Source of the DNA: Nitrospira sp.
Lineage (GTDB): Bacteria > Nitrospirota > Thermodesulfovibrionia > Thermodesulfovibrionales > Dissulfurispiraceae
Assembly (NCBI GenBank): GCA_002634385.1
Contig: NSJL01000002.1
Location: 62,001 to 126,000 of the forward strand
DNA length: 64,000 bases
Direction: 5' to 3'
Position 1 is the first letter of the stretch. The number at the start of each line of letters is the position of its first letter. The position numbers and the translations under genes were made by a program. The notes below the pieces were generated by a model. The model did not search any database, was not told the DNA's origin, and saw only the letters and a program-made list of their open reading frames with translations. Of this stretch, positions 1-9,716 are shown one piece after another.

Positions 1-45
1 AGATAACACGAGCAGGGGGAAATTTTCAAAAAAAGCGGTCATCCT

Positions 46-495
46 CTATGCACTAGCCGCCGTCTCCCGGTCGCTTTCCTTGACGGAGGAAGGCAGGGGG
101 ACCCTGAAGGAATACCGTTCATCGTCCAGGAGCATCTGGAAGGCCCTTTTGTTCGAGGCATTTACGATAAGGGGAGCCCGGAGATTTGCGGTGACCTTAT
201 TATCGGATACCGTCAGGATTACCATGACAATGACATCTCCGGGATTCCGGATCTGCAGAAACTGCTCCACGTCGTCCTTTATGGTTAAGGAGTAGTCGGG
301 AAACAAGGGAAAGGGGTCGGTAACGATAAAAGCAATATCCGCGTCGTCCACCGCCTGAAGCCATTTGATAGAATCCCTGTACTCGATGATAAAGAACCTC
401 TTCAGATCGAGAAAGCCGGGGATCCCCATGGGAAAAGTGATGAAGGAGTCCTCTCCGACTTCTACCTCGCCGAACCGTGTTGTATTAATCTTCAT
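46..495 (-). CDS. fliW: Flagellar assembly factor FliW
   Basis: 149 residues, full length for FliW. FliW binds CsrA and relieves CsrA repression of flagellin translation until flagellin itself titrates FliW. Seen: the typical N-terminus with TRFGEVEV and FPMGIPGF, followed by the small beta-barrel core (VDDADIAFIVTDPF, then NLRAPLIVN). It sits 17 bp downstream of csrA and last in the flgM-flgN-flgK-flgL-csrA-fliW unit, the usual partnership in bacteria that use the FliW-CsrA-flagellin switch. Flagellin is not in this window; it may lie just beyond the left edge (inference). The 45 bases before the gene end hold nothing recognisable. Confidence 0.95.
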   Translation of the reverse strand: MKINTTRFGEVEVGEDSFITFPMGIPGFLDLKRFFIIEYRDSIKWLQAVDDADIAFIVTDPFPLFPDYSLTIKDDVEQFLQIRNPGDVIVMVILTVSDNKVTANLRAPLIVNASNKRAFQMLLDDERYSFRVPLPSSVKESDRETAASA

Positions 496-512
496 GACAG
501 CCCCACCGTTTC

Positions 513-743
513 CTATTCTTTCTTTTTAATAGCGAAAAAATCATTGAGCCTCTCCATATCCAGGCGCGCCGCTTCCACATTCAGCTTCTTCAGTTTTTCA
601 TACAGCTCCTCCCGGTAGATCGGGAGATCCCGTGGTGCATCGATCCCGATTTTTACAAATCCGTTCCCGATTTCAACGATTTTAACCCGTATGGAATCAC
701 CGATGGTGATAATCTGGTCGACTTTACGTGTTAATACCAGCAT
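513..743 (-). CDS. csrA: Carbon storage/translational regulator CsrA
   Basis: 76 residues. CsrA is an RNA-binding homodimer that blocks ribosome access at GGA-containing leaders; in species with FliW its main target is flagellin mRNA. Seen: start [10 protein letters not shown], the five-strand core with [11 protein letters not shown] and [18 protein letters not shown], and a longer C-terminal helix ([14 protein letters not shown]) like that of FliW-regulated CsrA proteins, where the C-terminal extension contacts FliW. It begins 7 bp after flgL and is followed by fliW, so it is probably made in the sigma-28 stage. Confidence 0.96.
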   Translation of the reverse strand: MLVLTRKVDQIITIGDSIRVKIVEIGNGFVKIGIDAPRDLPIYREELYEKLKKLNVEAARLDMERLNDFFAIKKKE

Positions 744-750
744 GCAGGCC

Positions 751-3700
751 TCATCTGAGGAAGTCGAAAAGGGTGGTTCTCAGGAAGTCCGAAGAGAGGA
801 GCCGGAGACCCTCCAGTGCCGCCTGGCTCTGCGCGAGATCCGTCGTCAGTTTCGCAATATCGGCGTCCTGCTCGTTGGAGAGATACGCCGTGATGTCGAA
901 CTCCCTGTTGATCTGGTACAACTCCTCCGTCTCCACCCTGGTCACCCGGGATCCCACCTCCGACTGGAGCCGAAAAACCTTCTCCATCAGCTTGTCCAGG
1001 TAGTCGATGGCTTTTTCAATTCTCCCCGCATCGTTGTTCTCCAGGGATATTTTCAAAAAGCTGAGCGCCCGCACGATATTGTTTTCATTAAGGTAATTGT
1101 TGTTAAAGCTGTAGTAATTCGAGTTCTTGTTGTCGGTAATGTAGTTGTAATTGGCGATGTCATTTCCCAGGCTCGCATTCTGTGCGCCATAGGTCAGCGC
1201 CCTGTCGCTGCTGTCGTACCGCGCATAATCGGGGATGTCCAGGGAATCGGCGGCGTTGAACCCCAGTTCGGCGGCCGCGGTGGAGAGGGGATCACTCCAG
1301 AGCAGATGGAGGGGAAGGTTCCCCTCATCGTTATGGATCTTCAATACACCGGTCTCGGCCTCGTACACTACCGTATAGGTGTCGCCTGAGGGATCGGCGG
1401 CCTCCAGAGCAGCCTTCACATCGGCGGCAAGGGTGTTTCCGGTCGCATATACCCCGCCCGTAAGGCTCGCCGTATAGACGTTCGGATCATCCCCCTTCCT
1501 GAATCTGATGTCCGTCCCCGCCACATTCAGATCGGGAACAGGAGCATCGCCCCTGTCATAATTGGCACGTAAGCCGGTAGTGTTCGCTTCGTCGGAAAAA
1601 CCGAGGATATTCTGTGCAGTGGTCGCCGGATCGGCCCACAGGAGATCGAGGGTATCCGGCCCCAGGGAAGTGATCTTGATCTTATTGATAGTCGTATCGT
1701 AGACGACCGAGTAGGTATTCGAAGAGGCTGTGGCGTTCTCCAGCGCCTCTTTCACCGCAATGGCAAGCTGATCCGCCGTGTAGGAGCCGGGCGCTATGGT
1801 GGCAATCCCGGAGAGGGACCCCTCGTTGATGATGATTTTGTTATTCGTGGAGTCGATCTTTGCGGTATCGAAGCTCGCCTTGTACACCAGGGAATTGAGC
1901 CCGGTACGTGCGGGGTCGGTGCTGGAGGCGGTGATCTCGAGCTTTTCGGAATTGCCGTCCGGCTTTGTCGAGATAACGAGCCGGTAGTCGGGGGCCGCCG
2001 TTGTTCCGAAATTCACCAGTTCGGCCTTGACCCTCGATCCCGCCTGCTTGTTAATGGCATCACGCACGTCCGCAAGAGAGGCGTCGGAAGCGATGTTGAC
2101 ATCACCGATGGCGAAGTCGCTGGTGATACCGCTGCCGATGGTCCTGTCCGCGGAACGGAAGCCCAGGAACTGTTCAAGAGTGGAGGAAGCGTTTCCGAAA
2201 TTGATCGTGGTAGCGCCCACGGCAAAATCACTGGAGATCGCCGGTCCTCCCCCTGCCGCCGTATCGGTGGAAGAATCGAACCCGAGCAGCTTTTCAGCCG
2301 TTGTTTCGGCAGCACCCCAGGTAAAATCGATGTTGCCCGCGGTTGCGTTGGTTATCGAGAAACCGTTATTGGGAGGGGCGACGGTATAGGCAACGGTAAA
2401 GCTCCCCGGCGTTCCATATGCAGTGTCGAGCGCCGCCTGCACCTGGGCGGCGAGCTGCGCCCCGGTGTACGTTCCCTCCGTGAGGGTAGCGGTATGGGTA
2501 GCGGCACCGTCGGTGAACGTGACCGTCTTGTTTGTACTGTCCACGACAAACGGGGGAGTAAGGGTAATCTTCTGGTTGGTGGAGTCGTACGTGGCACTCA
2601 CCAGGAGCCCCCCGTTCAGGGAGGAGAGTGCCGCGGCAAGCTGCTCTCCGGTATAGGTTCCGTTCGACAGGGTGTAATCGGTCCCGTCAATCCGTATTAC
2701 GTTATTGGTATCGTCGACGACAATCGAGGGACCTTCGCCGCCGGCCGCCGAGCCGTCATTCACCAGGAGAGAAAGGGATCCTCCGCCCGTAAACTTGTTT
2801 GTTGTTGCGGGAAAGCCCACGGCAGTATCGCTCATGTCGGAGAGCCCATCGGCGAGTTTCAGGGTATCTTCCGCCTTGTATCCCAGGACCTGGTTTGCCG
2901 TCGATGCGCTCCAGAGCAGATCCCGGGCCGCTCCCGACGCATTGGTGATCGAGAATTTACGAAGGCTGTCGTCGAAAGATACTTCATAGTCGCCCGCGGC
3001 ATCCGCGCCTTTCAGCGCCCTCTGTATTTCCGCCGCAAGCTGCTCTCCGGTATACAGGCCCGTCGTCAGCATCGCCGGGGAGGCCGCTGCCGCCGCCCCG
3101 GTGCCGGCGGTGCCGAAAGCGATCTGGTTGTTCGTGGAATCGATGAGGAAGAAATCGACGGAGGTATAGACGGCGGAATTGGGGTCGGCGTCCTCATAGA
3201 TTTCATCCGTCGAAAGGTTCGCCCCGGTGAAGTCCCAGTTGTACTCCGGAAGGATGGCGCTGGAGGGATCACTGGAAGAGGTGCGCCGGAAACTGAACAA
3301 CTCGCTCGCGGATGCATTCACCCCGATGGTTACTCCTGCACTTATATCCACGTACATGGTGTTCCGGCTGCCCACAAATTCTCCCGTATTCTTGTCGAGG
3401 GGGGCGGTGTTCGACGTATACCCGCCGAAGATGTAGCGGTCTCCCACCTTGGTATTGGCGATATCGATTGCCTGGGCCAGAAGACCTTCGATATTCCTGG
3501 CCAGCATCTCCCTTTCGTTTGCGGTGGAACTGCCGTCGGCCCCCTGCACCGCAAGCTCCTTGGCCCTGATGAGCACTTCGTTCACATCCGACAACGCCTT
3601 ATCCATCGGGTCGAGGGAGTCCCGTGCAGATCCGATGGATCTCTTGTACTCGCCGATAACCGACAACTGGTTCTTGTAGGAGATGATCCTCGTAATCGCA

Positions 3701-3831
3701 GCGGGGTCGTCGGAGGGCCTGTTCACCCTCTTTTGCGAAGAGATCTGCTCATTGGCCCGGTAAATGGCTTCCATATTGCGTTGGAAGTCGGAGAGAAACC
3801 TGTCGTAGAACATTCTGTCAGTAACTCTCAC
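751..3831 (-). CDS. flgL: Flagellar hook-filament junction protein FlgL, greatly enlarged
   Basis: HAP3 joins the hook to the filament and is exported through the flagellar export channel. At 1026 residues it is about three times the usual FlgL (near 300). Residues 1-180 carry the D0/D1 helices typical of flagellin/FlgL ([11 protein letters not shown], then [15 protein letters not shown]), and residues about 915-1026 are the returning C-terminal helices ([21 protein letters not shown]). Residues about 225-860 are an insertion. It has repeated units at about 226-318, 369-420 (short), 427-518, 655-745 and 768-858. Each contains a [13 protein letters not shown] helix, a YTVxYD strand, a KFTITN-like strand, LLW and TTAxxxLGF. 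A flagellin-IN-like segment lies near 570-640. The same units occur in FlgK and FlgE. The insertion is probably surface exposed on the junction. Confidence 0.93.
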   Translation of the reverse strand: MRVTDRMFYDRFLSDFQRNMEAIYRANEQISSQKRVNRPSDDPAAITRIISYKNQLSVIGEYKRSIGSARDSLDPMDKALSDVNEVLIRAKELAVQGADGSSTANEREMLARNIEGLLAQAIDIANTKVGDRYIFGGYTSNTAPLDKNTGEFVGSRNTMYVDISAGVTIGVNASASELFSFRRTSSSDPSSAILPEYNWDFTGANLSTDEIYEDADPNSAVYTSVDFFLIDSTNNQIAFGTAGTGAAAAASPAMLTTGLYTGEQLAAEIQRALKGADAAGDYEVSFDDSLRKFSITNASGAARDLLWSASTANQVLGYKAEDTLKLADGLSDMSDTAVGFPATTNKFTGGGSLSLLVNDGSAAGGEGPSIVVDDTNNVIRIDGTDYTLSNGTYTGEQLAAALSSLNGGLLVSATYDSTNQKITLTPPFVVDSTNKTVTFTDGAATHTATLTEGTYTGAQLAAQVQAALDTAYGTPGSFTVAYTVAPPNNGFSITNATAGNIDFTWGAAETTAEKLLGFDSSTDTAAGGGPAISSDFAVGATTINFGNASSTLEQFLGFRSADRTIGSGITSDFAIGDVNIASDASLADVRDAINKQAGSRVKAELVNFGTTAAPDYRLVISTKPDGNSEKLEITASSTDPARTGLNSLVYKASFDTAKIDSTNNKIIINEGSLSGIATIAPGSYTADQLAIAVKEALENATASSNTYSVVYDTTINKIKITSLGPDTLDLLWADPATTAQNILGFSDEANTTGLRANYDRGDAPVPDLNVAGTDIRFRKGDDPNVYTASLTGGVYATGNTLAADVKAALEAADPSGDTYTVVYEAETGVLKIHNDEGNLPLHLLWSDPLSTAAAELGFNAADSLDIPDYARYDSSDRALTYGAQNASLGNDIANYNYITDNKNSNYYSFNNNYLNENNIVRALSFLKISLENNDAGRIEKAIDYLDKLMEKVFRLQSEVGSRVTRVETEELYQINREFDITAYLSNEQDADIAKLTTDLAQSQAALEGLRLLSSDFLRTTLFDFLR

Positions 3832-3833
3832 GG

Positions 3834-6275
3834 CTACCTCCCCGTCATTTCCATAAGGGTGCTCAACATCTCGTCTGCTATGGTAATCATCTTTGCGGCG
3901 GCTTCATAGGACTTCTGCCATTTGAGGAGGTTGGCCGCCTCCTCGTCGAGGCTGATCCCGGAGATTTCCTCGCGTCTTCGCTCGAGCTCTTCCACAATGG
4001 TATTCTGCGCCTTCAGGCTCATCTTCGCCCCGTATGCTTCGACACCGACGTTGGCGACGATGGCGCGGTAGTAGTCGAGGGGGTTTTGCCCCTCAATAAT
4101 GGACAGATTGATGAGATCCGCAATATACCGCGCGTTTCTGTTGTCCCCGGGCAACCCGTTCACCGCTTTGGAAGAGACGGCGTTGTCGCTCACGAAGGTC
4201 TCCCCGCTCGCCATGGTAATGCTTTCGTCGAACCCGAAAGTCTCCCTGAGGGAGGCCGATCCCCAGGAGAGGGTGACCGTGGGGTTTCCGTTGGTGAAAG
4301 TAAACTGGTTGCTCTGGGAGTTATACGATACCGCATAGGTATACGGGGTGGTACTGTCCGCATCCTCCATCAATTGCTTCAGGTATGCTGCAAGCTCTTC
4401 GCCGGTGTAGGTGCCGTGTGAGAGGGTAACCGTTGTCGTAGTCGCCCCCCCGTCCTCGCTGAAAGCGAAAGTATCGTTGGTGGCGTCGATCACGAAGGGC
4501 GTGGACACCGGTATGGTACTGGTCGCCTGCACCCCGGCATTGAGGGCGCCCAGGACACCCGCACCGAACCCGAAGGCCGCCTCGACCCCCGGCAGTGCGG
4601 AAGACAGGGCTATCTGGTTGGTGTTCGCCGTCCCGTTGATGAAGGTGAATTTTTTCAAAATAGGATCGAAGCTCACCGAGTAGGTGGAAGAGAGGGATTC
4701 GTCGGCATCCTCCAGCGCCTCTTTCATCAACTGCGCCAGCTCGTCTCCCGAGTAGGAGCCGTGTGACAGGACGACCGTCTTGTTTCCGTTACCCTCGTTG
4801 AACGTAAAGGTATCGTTTGATCCGTCGATGAGAAAGGTGTCCTGCGCAGCCGCAATCTTTTTATAATCGGTTATTTCCACCTTTATTTCCCGGGCGGCAT
4901 TCGCCCGCGTCTCGATGAGGAATTCCTCAGACCCGTTGCCCGAAAGCACCCCCTGGTCTCCCTGGAGGGAGATCCGTATCCCGTTGAACTCCAATGTCCT
5001 GTAGTCCGGGGTGGTCGAGGTGTAGGGAGTCACTGTCATCTCAGAGGGATCGATCGTGCTCCAGGTACTCCCCCCATCCGAGGATTCCCGTACGCGCCAG
5101 TAAATTCCGGAAGTTCCCTCCTGCCGGTAATCCGCCTGGTTTCCCAAAGCCTCATCAGGGGTAAGGGAAAGACTTGCATAGGTGGCGGCATCTATATAAT
5201 TGACCTTATATTTCTTGTTATAGGTGATCAGATCCAGATCGGTCACATCGACCGAGGAGATGGTGCCCCCTCCTGCCGGGTCGGACGTCAGATAGAGCGT
5301 CTCGAAGAAGTTATTCCATGTAGTGCCGTCCAGTCCATACCCCTGGCGGTTGTAAAAGTTTATGGACTCTGCGAGATGGAAAGCGAAGGTATTCAACTGC
5401 TGCATGGTTTCGAGGAGGTGGCCTTCCCGTGCATCGGCATTCGCGCCCAGTTCGCCGTTCCCGCCGCTCCGGATATCCGCGGTGACCTCCACATTCCCGG
5501 ATGCAAGCCCCACATAAAAGCGCATGGCGTCGCCGGTGTCGGTCTGTACGCTTACGCTGTTCACCTTGCCGCCGTCCACGAGGGCCGTTCCTCCAAGGAC
5601 GATATAGTATTTATCAGAACTGTCCGTAAAGGTAGTCACCTTGACGATTTCGTTCAATCTCTCAAGAAGGGAATCCCTCTGGTCCCTGAGATCGAGGGAC
5701 CCCGGAGAGCTGGCGACCTTTTCGTTAAGGGTGGCGATTTGGGAGGTGAGGATATTCACCTCATCCACAAGCTTCTGGCTGCTGCTGTAAATCTCTTTCC
5801 GCTCCTCTTCGAGGGATATGTACGCCCTGTTGATACGAACCGTGAGGTTCTGGGCATTCTGCAGCAGGGAGGCCCGCTGCGCATAGGCCTCGGGATACTG
5901 TGCTACCTCCTGCCATGCCGCGAAAAAGTCAGTAATGGCGGCGCTTATTCCGGTGTCGTTGGTGTCATTGAAGATACTCTCGACCTTCGCCGAGTTCTTG
6001 TCGGCGGTCTCCCAGTAGGAGAAGGAGGATTTCTCGTTCCTCAGCTGGAGACTCACGAAGGAATCGTACATCCTCTTTACCTCGTTCACCCTCACCCCCC
6101 TTCCGCTTACTCCCTTGGTGACAACGGTTCCCGAAGGGATGGTTTCAAGGACTACCTGCTGCCTCGTATAGCCGGGCGTCGCCGCATTGGCAATATTGTG
6201 GGCGGTAGTGTCCAGGGCCTTCCGCGCAGTCATCATCGCTGTCTTTCCAATATCGAATAAGCCGAAGACGGACAT
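3834..6275 (-). CDS. flgK: Flagellar hook-associated protein FlgK
   Basis: HAP1, the first hook-filament junction ring. 813 residues, longer than the usual 450-650. The N-terminus carries the axial-protein motif (TTAHNIANAATPGYTRQQV at 23-41) and the C-terminus ends in the matching helix (NLLKWQKSYEAAAKMITIAD). Two copies of the repeated domain seen in FlgL and FlgE lie at about 478-570 and 592-684 (GTYTGEELAAYLKQLMEDAD, YAVSYNSQSNQFTFTNG). The gene stops 2 bp before flgL and follows flgN, its export chaperone gene. Confidence 0.95.
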   Translation of the reverse strand: MSVFGLFDIGKTAMMTARKALDTTAHNIANAATPGYTRQQVVLETIPSGTVVTKGVSGRGVRVNEVKRMYDSFVSLQLRNEKSSFSYWETADKNSAKVESIFNDTNDTGISAAITDFFAAWQEVAQYPEAYAQRASLLQNAQNLTVRINRAYISLEEERKEIYSSSQKLVDEVNILTSQIATLNEKVASSPGSLDLRDQRDSLLERLNEIVKVTTFTDSSDKYYIVLGGTALVDGGKVNSVSVQTDTGDAMRFYVGLASGNVEVTADIRSGGNGELGANADAREGHLLETMQQLNTFAFHLAESINFYNRQGYGLDGTTWNNFFETLYLTSDPAGGGTISSVDVTDLDLITYNKKYKVNYIDAATYASLSLTPDEALGNQADYRQEGTSGIYWRVRESSDGGSTWSTIDPSEMTVTPYTSTTPDYRTLEFNGIRISLQGDQGVLSGNGSEEFLIETRANAAREIKVEITDYKKIAAAQDTFLIDGSNDTFTFNEGNGNKTVVLSHGSYSGDELAQLMKEALEDADESLSSTYSVSFDPILKKFTFINGTANTNQIALSSALPGVEAAFGFGAGVLGALNAGVQATSTIPVSTPFVIDATNDTFAFSEDGGATTTTVTLSHGTYTGEELAAYLKQLMEDADSTTPYTYAVSYNSQSNQFTFTNGNPTVTLSWGSASLRETFGFDESITMASGETFVSDNAVSSKAVNGLPGDNRNARYIADLINLSIIEGQNPLDYYRAIVANVGVEAYGAKMSLKAQNTIVEELERRREEISGISLDEEAANLLKWQKSYEAAAKMITIADEMLSTLMEMTGR

Positions 6276-6277
6276 CG

Positions 6278-6715
6278 CTATGCCTCCACCGATATCTTTT
6301 GAGGTGCGCTCACCTCAAAGGTGCTCAGGAAGTTGTACGAGGTTTTTATGTAGTACAGCGACTTCTCGATAAGAATGCTGTTGAACCTGTTCAGTTCGGT
6401 AATGCTGCAGATGAGAGAGGTAAATCTGGCGGCGAGAGAGGCCAGGGGCTCTTGATAGACGGTCTCCGCCCTTTTGGAGACCTCATAAATCGTCATACTC
6501 CTGAAACCAAGGTCCTCGAGGATCCTCTCCCGGGACTCGTCGCACACCTTGATGCTGGTAGTGATCACCTCTTTTTCCCGGAGCAAGAATTCAAGGGCAT
6601 CAGGATCGAGACTGGCGACGACATCCTTTTCCTTCTGCAAAAGCTCCATAAGCCGTGTACAAAGGGAGAACTCCTTTTCAAGAATCGTGAGCAGATCCTC
6701 ATACGATTGAGTCAA
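6278..6715 (-). CDS. flgN: Flagellar export chaperone FlgN
   Basis: 145-residue, mostly helical protein of FlgN size. FlgN is the cytosolic chaperone for FlgK and FlgL. Sequence similarity within the family is weak; the call rests on helical content (LLTILEKEFSLCTRLMELLQ, LLREKEVITTSIKVCDES), length, and position between flgM and flgK. Its start overlaps the end of flgM by 17 bp, which suggests translational coupling. Confidence 0.85.
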   Translation of the reverse strand: MTQSYEDLLTILEKEFSLCTRLMELLQKEKDVVASLDPDALEFLLREKEVITTSIKVCDESRERILEDLGFRSMTIYEVSKRAETVYQEPLASLAARFTSLICSITELNRFNSILIEKSLYYIKTSYNFLSTFEVSAPQKISVEA

Positions 6716-6995
6716 TGATGGCCTCCTTCAGTATTTTTCCTGCTACCGCCTCGCCCTTTACCTCGTAGGTACCGGACGCGATGGCATTTTTAATCTCTTC
6801 CACCCGATCAGTCCGTATCTCCGGAACTTTACTGACTTCAATCTGGAGCCGTCCGATCTCCTTGGCCGCAGCGGATACGGTAACCTGATCCTTCGTTACC
6901 ACCTCCTCGGCCTTCTCCTCGCCCGCTTTCGTCTTTGTCTTGTCCGCCTTCGGCACGGTGGACCCGGTAAGCTCGAACCTGTCGGTTATTTTCAT
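6699..6995 (-). CDS. flgM: Anti-sigma-28 factor FlgM
   Basis: 98 residues. FlgM holds FliA inactive until the hook is finished, then is exported. Seen: a hydrophilic, lysine-rich N-terminal half (residues 1-45) expected for the disordered export segment, then the sigma-binding half with DRVEEIKNAIASGTYEV near residues 63-79, the classic FlgM motif. A Shine-Dalgarno-like purine tract sits directly upstream. A sigma-28 type promoter at 7042-7068 would place flgM under the factor it inhibits, giving feedback. Confidence 0.92.
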   Translation of the reverse strand: MKITDRFELTGSTVPKADKTKTKAGEEKAEEVVTKDQVTVSAAAKEIGRLQIEVSKVPEIRTDRVEEIKNAIASGTYEVKGEAVAGKILKEAIIDSIV

Positions 6996-7041
6996 CTTCT
7001 TCCTCCTTCTCCGGTGTGCTTGTAGCTATACCATTATTATA

Positions 7042-7068
7042 TTATCGGAAAAGATGAAAAAAAATTAA
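7042..7068 (-). promoter_or_regulatory. Candidate sigma-28 (FliA) promoter for flgM-flgN-flgK-flgL-csrA-fliW
   Basis: Read on the minus strand: TTAA, 15 bases, then TCCGATAA. The sigma-28 consensus is TAAA-N15-GCCGATAA, so the -10 matches 7 of 8 positions with correct spacing. It ends about 45 bp before the flgM start. The -35 overlaps the stop codon of the upstream flgJ-like gene. Assigned by eye, not tested. Confidence 0.65.
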
Positions 7069-7817
7069 CCGATCAGCCCAAGGGGATTGACCGGAACCCC
7101 CTCTTTCCTCACTTCGAAATGCAGGTGGGGTCCGGTGCTCCGCCCCGTTGCTCCCGACAAGGCAATTATGGTATTTGTATCAACAACTTCTCCTGCTTTC
7201 ACCAGGTTTTCGGAATTATGCGCGTAGAGGCTTGTCATCCCGTCGCCATGCTCAATGATCACACAATTGCCGTACCCCCCCGAATACCCACTGAACACCA
7301 CCTTTCCCGGAGCTGCCGGAGTGACGGGAGTACCTTCGGGCAGGGCGATATCCATCCCGTTATGCTGTTTCAGCTTCCCGTCAAGGGGATCGTGTCTTAA
7401 TCCGTACCCCGAAGAGATTCTGCCCGGAACAGGCATCTTCAGCCTTTCCTTTCCCTCTCTCCCGGCAACATCGGGACCGGAGACACCGGGGAAGGAATCC
7501 GCACTGTTCCGGGTGATCTCCGCGAGACCCTCCTCTTCACCCGGCTCTTGCAGAACCGGGTTCCTCGTAAGGAACTCCCCCACTCCGATTCCCTTTTCGG
7601 CGAGGGATTTGGCCATCTCCCCTGTAATAAAGGGCAGATAGTTGGAGACGGTCCTGTCCTTCCCGAAGGAGGTCTGTTCCATCATGATCTTCAGGAATTC
7701 GCTCAGGAATACGGTCTCGATCTGCCTGGCGGCGGCTTTCGGATCCATTTTTCCCTGGACATCGGCCAGGGGGGAAATCTGCCCTGCTATCGGGGGAATA
7801 CCGTTCATGTCCTTCAC
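7065..7817 (-). CDS. FlgJ-type rod-binding protein fused to an M23 peptidase domain
   Basis: 250 residues in two parts. Residues 25-87 match the FlgJ N-terminal rod-binding domain (AAARQIETVFLSEFLKIMME, then KGIGVGEFL). Residues about 128-250 are a LytM/M23 zinc endopeptidase with the expected metal ligands: H152 and D156 in HNGMD, and HLH at 231-233, with H200 in LYAH. Enterobacterial FlgJ carries a glucosaminidase instead. The function inferred is the same: capping rod assembly and opening peptidoglycan for the rod, here by cutting peptide cross-links. There is no signal peptide, consistent with export through the flagellar apparatus. It overlaps flgI by 4 bp and closes the flgF-flgG-flgA-flgH-flgI unit. 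Confidence 0.88.
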   Translation of the reverse strand: MKDMNGIPPIAGQISPLADVQGKMDPKAAARQIETVFLSEFLKIMMEQTSFGKDRTVSNYLPFITGEMAKSLAEKGIGVGEFLTRNPVLQEPGEEEGLAEITRNSADSFPGVSGPDVAGREGKERLKMPVPGRISSGYGLRHDPLDGKLKQHNGMDIALPEGTPVTPAAPGKVVFSGYSGGYGNCVIIEHGDGMTSLYAHNSENLVKAGEVVDTNTIIALSGATGRSTGPHLHFEVRKEGVPVNPLGLIG

Positions 7818-8956
7818 ATTATTACCAATTCGGCCTTGAGGCTCCCCGCAGCCTTGATGGCCTGCAGTATCGCCACGAGGTCCCGCGGGGTCACTCCCAG
7901 CGCGTTAAGAGCTTTCACCAGGGCGCCGATGGTCGCCCCCTTCACTTCCATGAGGGAAGCCTTCTTTTCCTCGACTTTTACGTCCTTCTGGGGCACTACC
8001 ACGGTCTGAGCCCCTCCCGGAGCGAAGGGCGGGGGTTGTGATACCTCGAAATCGGTCGAAATTTCGATGGAGAGGCCGCCGTGGGCCAGGGCGATGGGGC
8101 TGATGGTCACGTTCTCGCCGATCACCACGGTCCCGGTCCTTTCATTGACAACCACCCGTGCAGGGGTATCGATCTCGACATTCATGAGCTCGATCTTCGA
8201 CATAAGTTCCACTACCCGGTCATTATAGGAATCGGGGATCAGGACCGCGATCACCGAAGGACCTTCCGCCCGGGCGAAGTTCCCCCCCAGTCCCTCGTTC
8301 ACTTTGTCCGCCACTTTTTTCGCGGTAGTGATGTCCTGGGAGGCGAGCAGGAGATCCAGCCTGTTCTTCCTGTTCAGATGAACCGGGACCTCCCTTTCCA
8401 CAATCGCGCCGTTCGGTACGATGCCCACATTGGGATGGTTCTTCGTTGCCGAAGTCCCCCCTCCCCCTGCGGTGAACCCCCCTATGGAAACAGGGCCCTG
8501 GGCCACGGCGTAGACATTTTCATCGGGTCCCTTCAGGGGGGCCATCAGGAGGGTTCCTCCCTGAAGACTCTTTGCATCGCCGATAGAGGAGACCTGGACG
8601 TCGACCTTCGAGCCGGGTTTCACCATGGTAGGGAGCTTGGCGGTGACGATCACCGCAGCAATATTCTTGGTCTTCCCCTTCAGATCGGCGGAGTTCACCG
8701 TCACTCCCATTCGGGTAAGCATATTGGCAAAAGGCTGAAAGATATACGTGCCGTCCTTGTCGCCGGTTCCGTTCAACCCCACCACAATGCCGTACCCGAT
8801 GAGCTCGTTCTCCCTCACCCCGGAAAACTGCGCGATATCCTTGATCCTCTCCGCGTACGCAGAGGAGGACAGCAGACAACAGGCAAGGGAGAAGGCGCAG
8901 CAGAGAAACAGTACCCCCCTCCCCTTCGCGGACCGAATCGTATTTCCTGATCTCAT
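7814..8956 (-). CDS. flgI: Flagellar P-ring protein FlgI
   Basis: 380 residues from the chosen ATG, which has AAGGAG about 7 bases upstream. A GTG nine codons earlier (to 8983) is also open but lacks a comparable ribosome site. An N-terminal signal peptide (GVLFLCCAFSLACCLLSSSAYA) is followed by ERIKDIAQFSGVRENELIGYG, a hallmark of FlgI. Internal LVGLNGTGDKD and VVVNERTGTVVIGENV are also typical. FlgI forms the bushing in the peptidoglycan layer and shows a Gram-negative envelope. It lies between flgH and the flgJ-like gene. Confidence 0.96.
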   Translation of the reverse strand: MRSGNTIRSAKGRGVLFLCCAFSLACCLLSSSAYAERIKDIAQFSGVRENELIGYGIVVGLNGTGDKDGTYIFQPFANMLTRMGVTVNSADLKGKTKNIAAVIVTAKLPTMVKPGSKVDVQVSSIGDAKSLQGGTLLMAPLKGPDENVYAVAQGPVSIGGFTAGGGGTSATKNHPNVGIVPNGAIVEREVPVHLNRKNRLDLLLASQDITTAKKVADKVNEGLGGNFARAEGPSVIAVLIPDSYNDRVVELMSKIELMNVEIDTPARVVVNERTGTVVIGENVTISPIALAHGGLSIEISTDFEVSQPPPFAPGGAQTVVVPQKDVKVEEKKASLMEVKGATIGALVKALNALGVTPRDLVAILQAIKAAGSLKAELVIM

Positions 8957-8984
8957 TCCCTGCTCCTTACCCTTTCCGCTCACC

Positions 8985-9716
8985 CTAAAATGGCCACACT
9001 TTATCCATCAGCCGCACCAGCCAGCCCTGCGCCTGCTTATCGTCAAGCACCCCGTCCCCCACCAGGTAGATCTGGGCGTCCGCCACATACTGGGAATACA
9101 CGGCATTGTTCGCCGATATATCATGAGGTCTCACGATCCCCCTCAGGACGATAATTTCTTTTTCATTATTGACGACGACCTCTTTCCGTGACTCGATGAC
9201 CAGGTTGTTATTAGGGAGCACTTCCACCACTTTTGCGGTAATCGTAGCGCTCAGCGTCCCTTCCCGGGAGGTATCTCCCGAGCCGTTGAAATCAGACTTG
9301 CCCTGGCCGTTTACTCCCTTTGAAAGGTCGTTGAGCACCGGGACATTGTCCACCTTCATGCCGAAAAGGTTGGTGATCGTGTTATCGGCGGTGGACTCCC
9401 GGTTCGCGTTGGTGACCGCCTTTTTTGAAGCAGTGGTCGTCTCGGTGATGAGTATGGTCACCAGGTCGTTGACCCTTCTGGCCTTCAGATCTTCGTACAG
9501 GAATATCCTGTTCGCCCAAAGGGAGCCTTCCGCGGCGGGAACCTCTCTCTCCTTCGTCTCCACATAGCGGGGAGGCATGGGGGCGTTTTTTATTTCACGG
9601 GCATCCTTCAGCCCGGAGCAGCCGGCAAGGCCCGCGAAGAGCAAAAGGCAACCGGCGGAAAGGGCGATCGCCCTGCCGCACCGTATTCTCCTTTTTTCAG
9701 TCTGCCGTCCCCTCAT
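8985..9716 (-). CDS. flgH: Flagellar L-ring lipoprotein FlgH
   Basis: 243 residues. FlgH forms the outer-membrane bushing. The N-terminus has a basic stretch, a hydrophobic core and a lipobox LAGC with the lipidated cysteine near residue 33. The body has the family motifs SLWANRIFLYEDLKARRVND, TTTASKKAVTNANRES and VVRPHDISANNAVYSQ-like sequence. Its start overlaps the end of flgA (ATGA), indicating coupled translation. Confidence 0.96.
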   Translation of the reverse strand: MRGRQTEKRRIRCGRAIALSAGCLLLFAGLAGCSGLKDAREIKNAPMPPRYVETKEREVPAAEGSLWANRIFLYEDLKARRVNDLVTILITETTTASKKAVTNANRESTADNTITNLFGMKVDNVPVLNDLSKGVNGQGKSDFNGSGDTSREGTLSATITAKVVEVLPNNNLVIESRKEVVVNNEKEIIVLRGIVRPHDISANNAVYSQYVADAQIYLVGDGVLDDKQAQGWLVRLMDKVWPF

